Source: Bacteroidota bacterium (GTDB lineage: Bacteria; Bacteroidota; Bacteroidia; Chitinophagales; Chitinophagaceae). From it: a stretch of 45,548 bases of DNA. Each line of letters starts with the position of its first letter. The stretch's first letter is position 1. The stretch covers positions 1-45,548 of the forward strand of contig JAFDXD010000021.1 in assembly GCA_018268135.1 (NCBI GenBank), read 5' to 3'. The notes beneath the pieces are model-generated. The model ran no database searches. It was not told where the DNA came from and saw only the letters and a program-made list of their open reading frames with translations. Shown one piece after another: positions 33,927 to 41,199 of the stretch. The position numbers and the translations under genes were made by a program.

Positions 33927-35165
33927 TTGGCATTTTTAAAAAAATATACAGGCTTATTATTAGTATTTATATTTCCGCTGCAATTATTGGCACAGGATAT
34001 TACCGGTGTGTGGAAGGGCTCCTTTTATGTTGACTCTACCAAAATGACCTTTCCTTTTGAATTATCTATCAGCGAAAACAAAGGCAGGCTTACGGGCTAC
34101 TCCCGCATTTCGTTTGAAGAAAATGGAATACCCCAGGTAGTTTACAGAGATCATAATATAACCAAACAGGGTGATCAATATATTGTTGTAGATAAAAGTG
34201 AAATTACAAAAGCTTCCAGTGTAGAGCAACCCAAAGAGGTAAAGAAAACAATGATAATGTTGCTCTCCATTAAAGACAGTGTAATGACACTGCAAGGCGA
34301 ATGGAGTACCAATAAAACCCGGCGATATTTAGCGGCAAGGGGCACCGTAATGGTACAGCATAAAAATGATTACAGGCAAACGGATATTTTTAAAAAATTA
34401 GCGGAGCTTCATTTGTCCGACGACCTCTCTTTTAATAAGCCGGAAGAAAAACCCGATTTTGTTCTTGCAGCTAAAACAGAATTGCCGCAAGCGAATACTA
34501 TAACCAATAAGAAATCCATAGAAGTTGCATCAAAAGTTTCATCGCCGTCAGTAGCTGTAAAACTGCCATTGCCAGAGCAACCCAGGCAGCCAGAAGTAGT
34601 AAAACCTGCGCCAAAGCCTGCGGTAAAAGCGCCAGCGCCTGTAATTGTAAAAAACACAGCCCCTCCTCCGGTAAAAACAGTAATAACAAAACCGGTAGTG
34701 AAAAATACGGCAGCTCCCATAGTGCCAAAGCCTGTAGTGATAGCATCGGCCCCCAAGCCTGTAGCAGCACAAAACATGGTGTCTGTATCAAAAACTGCAG
34801 CAGTAGAGGTAAATGAAAGAAACAATAGCTCAGTAAAATCTATTTATTACACATCTGATAGCCTGCAACTAACCTTGTACGACAATGGTGAGATAGATGG
34901 AGATACCGTAAGCGTATTGCTCAATGGCAAAGTGATTATTGCTAAGCAAAGGCTCGATATAAAACCTAATGTACACACTATTTATTTTGATAAAGACACT
35001 CCAGACTCTATGATGCTGGTGATGTATGCCGAAAACCTCGGAAGCATACCGCCCAATACCGGCCTGCTGGTAATTCACGATGGCAAAGCGGTTTACGAGG
35101 TGAGGTTTAGTGCAGATTTTAAAACGAATGCAGCCATTATATTACGGCGAAAAAAAAATCAATAA
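33927..35165 (+). CDS. Secreted protein of unknown function, paralogue of the 36855-38309 product
   Basis: 412 residues. Signal peptide cleaved near LLAQ (residue 22). The N-terminal beta-rich domain (DITGVWKGSFYVDSTKMTFPFELSISENKGRLTGYS..., about 23-150) is followed by a Pro/Ala/Val/Lys-rich linker (about 170-295) and a C-terminal beta domain (about 305-410; [26 protein letters not shown]... and [43 protein letters not shown]). The start is TTG at 33927, needed for the signal peptide. I do not recognise a named family. The Asp/Asn-rich DNGEIDGD loop looks like a possible calcium site. It is convergent with the half-MFS gene, 2 bp apart. Confidence 0.75.
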   Translation: MAFLKKYTGLLLVFIFPLQLLAQDITGVWKGSFYVDSTKMTFPFELSISENKGRLTGYSRISFEENGIPQVVYRDHNITKQGDQYIVVDKSEITKASSVEQPKEVKKTMIMLLSIKDSVMTLQGEWSTNKTRRYLAARGTVMVQHKNDYRQTDIFKKLAELHLSDDLSFNKPEEKPDFVLAAKTELPQANTITNKKSIEVASKVSSPSVAVKLPLPEQPRQPEVVKPAPKPAVKAPAPVIVKNTAPPPVKTVITKPVVKNTAAPIVPKPVVIASAPKPVAAQNMVSVSKTAAVEVNERNNSSVKSIYYTSDSLQLTLYDNGEIDGDTVSVLLNGKVIIAKQRLDIKPNVHTIYFDKDTPDSMMLVMYAENLGSIPPNTGLLVIHDGKAVYEVRFSADFKTNAAIILRRKKNQ

Positions 35166-35167
35166 CT

Positions 35168-35791
35168 TCAATCGTCTATCAACTCAGGCTGGTAGACTTT
35201 ATACTTTACAAAAAACATTACAATGCCAGCTATCAGCATACAAAAGCTACCTATTGGCATGATGTAAATACTGTTTCCATTTAAAAAATGATGATTAATA
35301 TACCCAAATAAAAATGCAGCCGTAACCTGAGGTATTACTACCGAAAAATTAAATACAGCAAAATAATTTGTCATGCTTTCTTCTGGTGCAATACTGCTTA
35401 CTATAGAATAAGGGATGGTAGAAATACTGCTCCATGCTATGCCGATAAAGGCAAAAGATAAAAACAGCATATACTTATTTTTAATAAAATAAATAAGCAG
35501 CAAACCCACGGCTCCGGCTATCAGTGCAATGGCATGTAACTTTTCTTTGCCGGTAATTTTTTCAACTTTGGGAATAATAAATACAAGCAAAGCGGCCAGT
35601 GTGCTATACAGGGCAAAACAAATTCCCACCCAGGCGGTTCCATTTTCAAAAGCGCTGCTTTGCGCATCTAAAGCTCCAAAAATATACCGGGTAATTACCG
35701 GCGTGGCATATATCCATAAGGCAAATAACCCCAGCCAGGTAAAAAACTGTACAATAAAAAGCGGGAGCAAATGTTTTGCAATTTTAATCAT
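35168..35791 (-). CDS. Half-length MFS transporter (C-terminal six-helix half)
   Basis: 207 residues with about six membrane helices. The sequence aligns with the C-terminal half of the SLC45-like MFS protein at 28172-29653: FFTWLGLFALWIY matches SFTWLGLQSMFVM, and FIGIAWSSISTIPYSI with VFNFSVVIPQV matches LCGIGWSAVISIVFAI with LFNFSIVFPSM. No N-terminal half is encoded upstream, where the divergent mnmH begins. Yet the gene has an ATG and its own -7 box 5 bases before it, so it is either a truncated relic still expressed or a half-transporter. The last 3' bases abut the convergent 33927 gene. Confidence 0.7.
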   Translation of the reverse strand: MIKIAKHLLPLFIVQFFTWLGLFALWIYATPVITRYIFGALDAQSSAFENGTAWVGICFALYSTLAALLVFIIPKVEKITGKEKLHAIALIAGAVGLLLIYFIKNKYMLFLSFAFIGIAWSSISTIPYSIVSSIAPEESMTNYFAVFNFSVVIPQVTAAFLFGYINHHFLNGNSIYIMPIGSFCMLIAGIVMFFVKYKVYQPELIDD

Positions 35792-35796
35792 CGGTA

Positions 35797-35804
35797 CAAA
35801 TGTA
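35797..35804 (-). promoter_or_regulatory. -7 box of the half-MFS gene (TACATTTG)
   Basis: TACATTTG on the minus strand ends 5 bases before the ATG at 35791, predicting a near-leaderless mRNA. It is only 2 bp from the oppositely oriented mnmH -7 box. Confidence 0.5.
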
Positions 35805-35806
35805 TG

Positions 35807-35814
35807 TAGCTTTG
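35807..35814 (+). promoter_or_regulatory. -7 box of mnmH (TAGCTTTG)
   Basis: TAGCTTTG on the plus strand ends 6 bases before the ATG at 35821. It rules out the longer frame beginning at 35800 and predicts a near-leaderless message. Confidence 0.55.
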
Positions 35815-35820
35815 TGGCTA

Positions 35821-36876
35821 ATGCCTATCAAAAAAATTGCCATAAAAGACTTTATAGAGCAGGCCTCAAAAGGTATCTTGCTTGATGTACGCAGCCCCGG
35901 CGAATATTTGCATGCACAAATACCTGGCGCTATCAGTCTGCCTGTTTTTACTGATGATGAAAGAAAAGTAGTAGGTACCGCCTACAAGCAGCAAGGAAGG
36001 CAGCCTGCCATCAAACTAGGAATAGATTATTGGGGAGCTAAAATGAAAACTACCATTGAAGAAGTAGAAAAAATAATTGCAAAAAATGCTGAGCAGCTTT
36101 CCGAACAAACCATTTACTTATACTGCTGGCGGGGTGGCATGCGCAGCGCAGCCGTAGCATGGCTGTTAGACCTGTACGGATACAATGTTTGCCTGTTAAC
36201 AGGCGGCTATAAAGCTTACAGAACCTGGGCGCTGTTGCAGTTTCAAAAAAAGTATGAGTGCAATATTATTGCAGGATATACCGGCAGTGGTAAAACAGAA
36301 TTGTTGCACCGGTTAGCACAATACCATTTACCCACCATCTGCCTCGAAACTATGGCAAGGCACAAAGGCTCTGCATTTGGCGGCTTTAACCAGCCTCCAC
36401 AACCTTCGCAGGAAATGTTTGAAAATATTTTAGCCCTTGCTTTACATAAAAATGAAGAAAAAATTTTTTTTATAGAAGACGAAAGCAAAAGAATTGGGGC
36501 ATTAAATATTCCAAATGAATTTTGGCAAACAATGAGGGCCCAGCCTGTTTATTTTATTGAAATACCTTTTGATGAAAGGCTGGCATATATTTTAAAAGAA
36601 TATGGCACTCTCAATAAAGAGGCATTACAAACAGCCATACTTCGCATTAAAAAAAGATTAGGACCCCAGGAAACCAAAACAGCTATTCAACATTTAGAAG
36701 AAGGTAATTACAAAGACTGCTTTAAGATTTTACTCCATTATTACGATAAATATTATTTAAAAGCATTAAATAACCGGGAGAATATTACGTTATTACTAAA
36801 TAAAATTGAATGCCAAACTGTTGATACAATATCCAATTTTGAAAAACTAAGATTATGCACTACCGTAAATATATAA
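35821..36876 (+). CDS. mnmH: tRNA 2-selenouridine synthase MnmH (SelU)
   Basis: 351 residues from the ATG at 35821. MnmH replaces sulphur of 2-thiouridine at tRNA position 34 with selenium, using selenophosphate, via a geranylated intermediate. The N-terminal rhodanese domain has LLDVRSPGEYLHAQIPGAISLPVF and active-site Cys102 in YLYCWRGGMRS. The P-loop domain has GYTGSGKTELL (152-162), and ICLETMARHKGSAFGG and FIEDESKRIG are diagnostic of MnmH. The 3' end overlaps the next secreted-protein gene by 22 bp, and selD follows that, so the three form one coupled operon. Confidence 0.95.
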   Translation: MPIKKIAIKDFIEQASKGILLDVRSPGEYLHAQIPGAISLPVFTDDERKVVGTAYKQQGRQPAIKLGIDYWGAKMKTTIEEVEKIIAKNAEQLSEQTIYLYCWRGGMRSAAVAWLLDLYGYNVCLLTGGYKAYRTWALLQFQKKYECNIIAGYTGSGKTELLHRLAQYHLPTICLETMARHKGSAFGGFNQPPQPSQEMFENILALALHKNEEKIFFIEDESKRIGALNIPNEFWQTMRAQPVYFIEIPFDERLAYILKEYGTLNKEALQTAILRIKKRLGPQETKTAIQHLEEGNYKDCFKILLHYYDKYYLKALNNRENITLLLNKIECQTVDTISNFEKLRLCTTVNI

Positions 36877-38309
36877 TTATACTGTTATTATGTGTGCCTT
36901 TTAAAATATTTGCACAGCAGGCTACCCTTGCAAATACAGATATTACCGGGCTTTGGAAAGGTACTCTTTACAACGATACTACTAAACAATACTACCGATA
37001 TGAAATAGCCATTAGCAAAGAAAAAGGAAAACTTACAGGCTATTCGCACACCTGGTTTATACTGGATGACAAGCAATATTATGGAGTAAAAAAAGTAAAG
37101 ATTAAAGAAGAAGATGGGAAAATTATTATACAGGATGATGGGCTTATAGCCAACAACTACCCGGTAGCTCCGGCTAAAGGAGTAAAGCAATTAAATATTC
37201 TTGAGCTTAATGCATCTGACAGCCTGATGACATTAACAGGGCCCTTTACTACCAACAGTACAAAAGTGTACAGGCCATTAACAGGGAGCATTTACCTGCA
37301 AAGAAAAAATGATTTTTGGCAATCGGCGCTGGTGCCACATTTAGAAGAGCTTGGGCTGGCAAAAGAATTATCTTTTGTAAAAGATGAAAAAGTGCTTTCA
37401 AGAAACAATGATGTGTACATTACCGTAGCAAAACCCAATAATAAAATGAATGAATCTGCTACCGTATCAACTATTTCGATGGAAAAAAAGGAAATACCCC
37501 TACCAATTATTACATCAAATAATGAAGTTGTAAAAAATGATACTAAAATAAATTCAGCAGCCAATGGGCAACAGGTAACTATTACCACAATAGAAAATAA
37601 TACAAAAACAGAAAAAACCGAAGCTAAAAAAGTAAATAAAAAAGAAGCTACCGTTATAGCACAAACGCAGGCAGAACAAAAAAATAAAATTGAAATAAAG
37701 AATACAAAATCATCAAATATAAAAGAGGGGAAAACTGTGGCAGTGAATAATCCTCAAAAGCCAGCAGCAGCAAAGGCGGTAGCCACTACAACCAATGCTG
37801 AGCAGAAAAATACAGTAATAAAAACGGAAGAAAAATCGCTGCCTGAAAATAAAGTTATTGTGGCTTCTGCCAATACACCCGTTACGCCTGTAATGCCCGT
37901 TTCATCTACTATAACACACGCACAGGAAATAAAAAATATAGCTGCCGCTAAAGAAGTAGATACCCGTAAAACCCTTTTGGAGCAAACCGTATATTTTGCC
38001 TCAGACAGCCTGCAGCTTACCTTGTATGATAATGGTGAAGTAGATGGCGATACCGTAAGTGTATTGATGAATGGAAAAATAATAATGCCAAGGGTGGGAT
38101 TAAGCACCAATGCTGTGAGAAAAACAATTTATATTAATAATGATGAAGATTCTGTGCAATTGGTAATGTATGCAGAAAACCTGGGAAGCATTCCACCTAA
38201 TACAGGCTTGCTGGTAGTAAGAGATGGCAAAGATATTTACGAAATAAGATTTAGTGGCGACTTGCAAAAAAATGCCGCCATCGTTTTCAGGCGAAAGAAA
38301 AATAAATAA
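36855..38309 (+). CDS. Secreted protein of unknown function between mnmH and selD, paralogue of the 33927-35165 product
   Basis: 484 residues. Signal peptide cleaved near IFAQ (residue 21). It has the same architecture as the 412-residue protein: N-terminal domain [37 protein letters not shown], then a long Lys/Asn/Thr/Ala-rich linker (about 185-370), then the C-terminal domain [27 protein letters not shown] and [45 protein letters not shown]. The C-terminal domains are far more alike than the linkers. The ATG lies inside the mnmH 3' end (22-bp overlap) and selD begins 2 bp after its stop. Function unknown; no selenium-binding motif seen. Confidence 0.75.
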   Translation: MHYRKYIIILLLCVPFKIFAQQATLANTDITGLWKGTLYNDTTKQYYRYEIAISKEKGKLTGYSHTWFILDDKQYYGVKKVKIKEEDGKIIIQDDGLIANNYPVAPAKGVKQLNILELNASDSLMTLTGPFTTNSTKVYRPLTGSIYLQRKNDFWQSALVPHLEELGLAKELSFVKDEKVLSRNNDVYITVAKPNNKMNESATVSTISMEKKEIPLPIITSNNEVVKNDTKINSAANGQQVTITTIENNTKTEKTEAKKVNKKEATVIAQTQAEQKNKIEIKNTKSSNIKEGKTVAVNNPQKPAAAKAVATTTNAEQKNTVIKTEEKSLPENKVIVASANTPVTPVMPVSSTITHAQEIKNIAAAKEVDTRKTLLEQTVYFASDSLQLTLYDNGEVDGDTVSVLMNGKIIMPRVGLSTNAVRKTIYINNDEDSVQLVMYAENLGSIPPNTGLLVVRDGKDIYEIRFSGDLQKNAAIVFRRKKNK

Positions 38310-38311
38310 CC

Positions 38312-39376
38312 ATGAGTAATGAAAGTAAGAATGCAGACAGCATTAAGCTCACACAATATTCGCATGGAGCAGGCTGCGGCTGCAAAATATCACCGCAGGT
38401 ATTAGAAGAAATTTTACATGCCCAATTTGCCAAGCCCGGCGATAAAAACTTATTGGTGGGCAATCATAGCAAAGACGATGCAGCAGTGTATGATTTACAA
38501 AATGGCACTGCATTAATTAGTACAACAGATTTTTTTATGCCCATTGTAGATGACCCTTATACGTTTGGCCGTATAGCTTCTGCCAATGCTATAAGCGATG
38601 TATATGCCATGGGAGGACAACCCATACTTGCCATTGCCATATTGGGCTGGCCAATAAATACATTACCGGCATCCATTGCCAATAAAGTAATAGAAGGCAG
38701 CCGAAGCATTTGTGCAGAAGCAGGCATTACACTAGCCGGTGGCCATAGTATTGATAGTCCCGAACCTATTTTTGGCTTATCGGTAAACGGGCTGGTAGAT
38801 ATCAATCATTTAAAGCAAAACAATACAGCCCGGCAGGGCAACTTTTTATTTTTAACCAAACCAATTGGCGTAGGCATCTTAACTACTGCCGAAAAAAAAG
38901 GTATTTTAAAAAATGCACACAATGGCTTAGCCGCAAGGCAAATGATGCAGTTAAATAATGCCGGCGCCTTATTAGGAAAAATAAAAGGAGTAACCGCCAT
39001 TACTGATGTAACCGGCTTCGGACTGTTGGGGCACTTGGCCGAGATGGCCGAAGGTAGTGGGCTTAGTGCAGAAATTTATTTCAACAAAATACCTACCATC
39101 ACCCCTGATTTGGCAGATTACATCAAAAATAAATCGGTACCAGGTGGCACCGGCCGCAATTGGGATAGCTATGGAAAAAAAATAAGCAGCATTACTGAAA
39201 TACAAAAAGCAATATTGGCAGACCCTCAAACCAGCGGAGGATTGTTGGTAGCAGTAGATGAAAATTCATTAGAAGAAGTAACTAAAATATTTGAAGAAAA
39301 CGAGCTGCAAAATTTTACAACACCCATTGGAAAACTGATTGCAAAAAATGAAACACTCATTACGGTAATCAGTTAA
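38312..39376 (+). CDS. selD: Selenide, water dikinase SelD
   Basis: 354-residue enzyme making selenophosphate from selenide and ATP. Catalytic motif [12 protein letters not shown] has Cys22 at the nucleophile position (Cys form, not selenocysteine) and Lys25. DDAAVYDL and [33 protein letters not shown] match the ATP and metal site. [18 protein letters not shown] and [15 protein letters not shown] are also canonical. With MnmH in the same operon and no selA, selB or selC in the window, its visible role is tRNA selenouridine synthesis. It overlaps the convergent ctlX by 8 bp. Confidence 0.97.
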   Translation: MSNESKNADSIKLTQYSHGAGCGCKISPQVLEEILHAQFAKPGDKNLLVGNHSKDDAAVYDLQNGTALISTTDFFMPIVDDPYTFGRIASANAISDVYAMGGQPILAIAILGWPINTLPASIANKVIEGSRSICAEAGITLAGGHSIDSPEPIFGLSVNGLVDINHLKQNNTARQGNFLFLTKPIGVGILTTAEKKGILKNAHNGLAARQMMQLNNAGALLGKIKGVTAITDVTGFGLLGHLAEMAEGSGLSAEIYFNKIPTITPDLADYIKNKSVPGGTGRNWDSYGKKISSITEIQKAILADPQTSGGLLVAVDENSLEEVTKIFEENELQNFTTPIGKLIAKNETLITVIS

Positions 39377-40274
39377 ATATTTCGGCCACCATACAGCGCA
39401 CACTTCCGCCTCCGGCTTTTTCTATGGCAGATACATCAGGTACTATTAAAGATGAAAATGTTTCAAGCTCCTGCAATTGTATAGAAGATAAAGAGCGGTA
39501 AGCTGTACGGCTCATTAGTAAATATTGTACTGCATCTTTTCCGGTTAATTGAAGCATATTGCCTGCAAAAGATTTCATTTGACTAAAAGAAATGGAAACA
39601 ACCTTGTGGCCGGTATTATGTAATTGCTCTAACAACAATTTCTTTTCTGCAGTGTTTTTAACGGCATCCATACACACTATTGCATACCCCGAGCCAATGC
39701 ACATCATTACATTGGTATGATAAATTTCATTGCCCATTTCGTCTGATGCTTCAAAGCATATAGCCTTGTAATTTATTTCGGAAGCATACAAAGTAAACAG
39801 TTGCTTATTTGTTCGGGAAGAAAGACAGGCATATACGCATTTGTTTTCATGATCAAATATCATACTGCCGGTACCTTCTAAAAACAATCCCTTGCTCTCA
39901 TAGCTGCTCCAGTCTTTAATTATTTTACAGCCTGTTTTGTCTTTTAATTCCTCTATCAGCTCTTTTCGTTTTTCGAGCCTGCGGTTGGGGGCATACATCG
40001 GAAATACGTGCAGTACAGCATCTCTGCAGGTAAACCAATTATTCGGAAATACCGCATCTGGCTTTGCAGGGCTGGCAGTATCTTGCAACACTATCACTTC
40101 AATTTTTTTTTCTTTTAAAAGAGCTACCATGGCATCAAACTCCTGTAGCGCCAACGGTTGCAAAGCTTCGTTGTCAACCTGGTTTTTATCCTGAAAGTGA
40201 TTGTTTACGGCAGTTTGTTGATTATAGCCAAATGCAGCAGGGCGTATCATTGCAATGGTAGAGGCAGATTGCAT
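39369..40274 (-). CDS. ctlX: Citrulline utilization hydrolase CtlX / arginine deiminase-related protein
   Basis: 301 residues of the amidinotransferase / guanidino-group-modifying superfamily. Family motifs: [32 protein letters not shown] (72-103), [26 protein letters not shown], a catalytic His in [13 protein letters not shown], and nucleophile Cys294 in [14 protein letters not shown]. CtlX is reported to act on citrulline in Bacteroidota; the reaction here is inferred from similarity. The start is ATG 40274, with an alternative ATG 8 codons in. It is the last gene of a three-gene minus-strand operon (14-bp gap to the PCD gene). Confidence 0.85.
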   Translation of the reverse strand: MQSASTIAMIRPAAFGYNQQTAVNNHFQDKNQVDNEALQPLALQEFDAMVALLKEKKIEVIVLQDTASPAKPDAVFPNNWFTCRDAVLHVFPMYAPNRRLEKRKELIEELKDKTGCKIIKDWSSYESKGLFLEGTGSMIFDHENKCVYACLSSRTNKQLFTLYASEINYKAICFEASDEMGNEIYHTNVMMCIGSGYAIVCMDAVKNTAEKKLLLEQLHNTGHKVVSISFSQMKSFAGNMLQLTGKDAVQYLLMSRTAYRSLSSIQLQELETFSSLIVPDVSAIEKAGGGSVRCMVAEIFN

Positions 40275-40288
40275 CTTATTATTTTAAT

Positions 40289-40522
40289 TTATTTCAGCAA
40301 CTCATCAATTTTTTTAGAAAGGCTCTTATCTTTTTCTGTAACTATATTTCCTGCATCGTGTGTGCTCAACCATATTTCTACTTTGTTGTATTCATTCGTC
40401 CAGGCAGGATGATGATCCATTTTTTCTGCAATCAATGCCACCCTTGTAATAAATGCAAAAGCATCAGAAAAATCTTTAAAAATAAATTTTCGATATAGTT
40501 TATTATTTACATGCTCCCACAT
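40289..40522 (-). CDS. 4a-hydroxytetrahydrobiopterin dehydratase (pterin carbinolamine dehydratase)
   Basis: 77 residues, slightly short for the roughly 95-residue family. The core motif [33 protein letters not shown] (33-65) contains the catalytic His-His pair and the conserved STHDAGG-like segment; [19 protein letters not shown] is the preceding helix. PCD enzymes recycle 4a-hydroxy-tetrahydropterin formed by aromatic amino acid hydroxylases; no hydroxylase gene is in the window. It lies in an operon with ctlX (14-bp gap) and the IPExxxVDY gene (15-bp gap). Confidence 0.9.
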   Translation of the reverse strand: MWEHVNNKLYRKFIFKDFSDAFAFITRVALIAEKMDHHPAWTNEYNKVEIWLSTHDAGNIVTEKDKSLSKKIDELLK

Positions 40523-40537
40523 AAAAATTATTTTAAA

Positions 40538-40972
40538 TTATAAAATTAAATGCTGCTTATTTTTTATTTTCTCATTCGTCATTTCATTTACCAATTGTAC
40601 AGAAGGTATTTTTTTTATAGCCTGTAGCAGCCAAATCAGTTCATCAGATTCCATTTCTTCTCCTTTTGCCAGCCATAAGAAATCAAGGTGTTTAAACTCT
40701 GGCAAAAGATATTCGCCATCATGGTGGTTATTGTACAGGTAATGCACCAAACAGCAGCCGGGCACACAATATTCATATATCGAAAAAAAATAATTCCGCT
40801 CTTTTTTTTTAAGCTGTATTTCCAATGTATTGTTTAATCGAAAATTAAAACCCATTATTTGATTGATATGCCAGGTTAAAACATAATCTTTTACGGGCGC
40901 TACAATGCCTAATAATCTGGTGGTATCAAAAAACTCGTTCACCAAAGTTTGGGTATCAATTTTTAATTTCAT
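40538..40972 (-). CDS. IPExxxVDY family protein
   Basis: 144-residue Bacteroidota-specific protein of unknown function. The name motif appears as LPEFKHLDFLWLAKGE (90-105), preceded by FFDTTRLLGIVAPVKDYVLTWHINQIMGFNFRLNN (14-48) as expected for the family. A CCLVHYLYNN stretch with a Cys pair is in the middle. The C-terminal AIKKIPSVQLVNEM helix is also typical. No catalytic motif. It is the first gene of the IPExxxVDY-PCD-ctlX operon, divergent from feoB. Confidence 0.75.
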   Translation of the reverse strand: MKLKIDTQTLVNEFFDTTRLLGIVAPVKDYVLTWHINQIMGFNFRLNNTLEIQLKKKERNYFFSIYEYCVPGCCLVHYLYNNHHDGEYLLPEFKHLDFLWLAKGEEMESDELIWLLQAIKKIPSVQLVNEMTNEKIKNKQHLIL

Positions 40973-41158
40973 GTAGCATCTTTAAATTTTCATAAAGGGT
41001 ATTGGGTACCCTGCCATTTGTTTTTGTATGAATAAATAAGCCGGCTTGCGGTATCCATTCATTTCAAAGTTAAAAACAACTACATTTTTAAGCAAATCTA
41101 ATACCGCATTACATAAACATGTTTCTTAAAATCGTAAACTCCATTACACCGATAATGG

Positions 41159-41166
41159 TACATTTG
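41159..41166 (+). promoter_or_regulatory. -7 box of feoB (TACATTTG)
   Basis: TACATTTG matches TAnnTTTG, 33 bases before the feoB TTG codon in the 227-bp gap divergent from the IPExxxVDY gene. No clear Fur or DtxR box was recognised nearby. Confidence 0.5.
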
Positions 41167-41199
41167 CACTTAAAAATTTACCGGCAAAAGCCCATATAA

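Noticed and set aside
34409-34825. Minus-strand open frames opposite the Pro/Ala-rich linker of the 33927 gene
   Set aside because: Low-complexity Gly/Thr/Phe or Leu-rich translation typical of an antisense shadow; the sense strand has a signal peptide and a paralogue.
40973-41199. Search for a Fur-type box in front of feoB
   Set aside because: The region is AT-rich and contains a GGGTACCC palindrome, but no convincing 19-bp Fur-like inverted repeat was seen.
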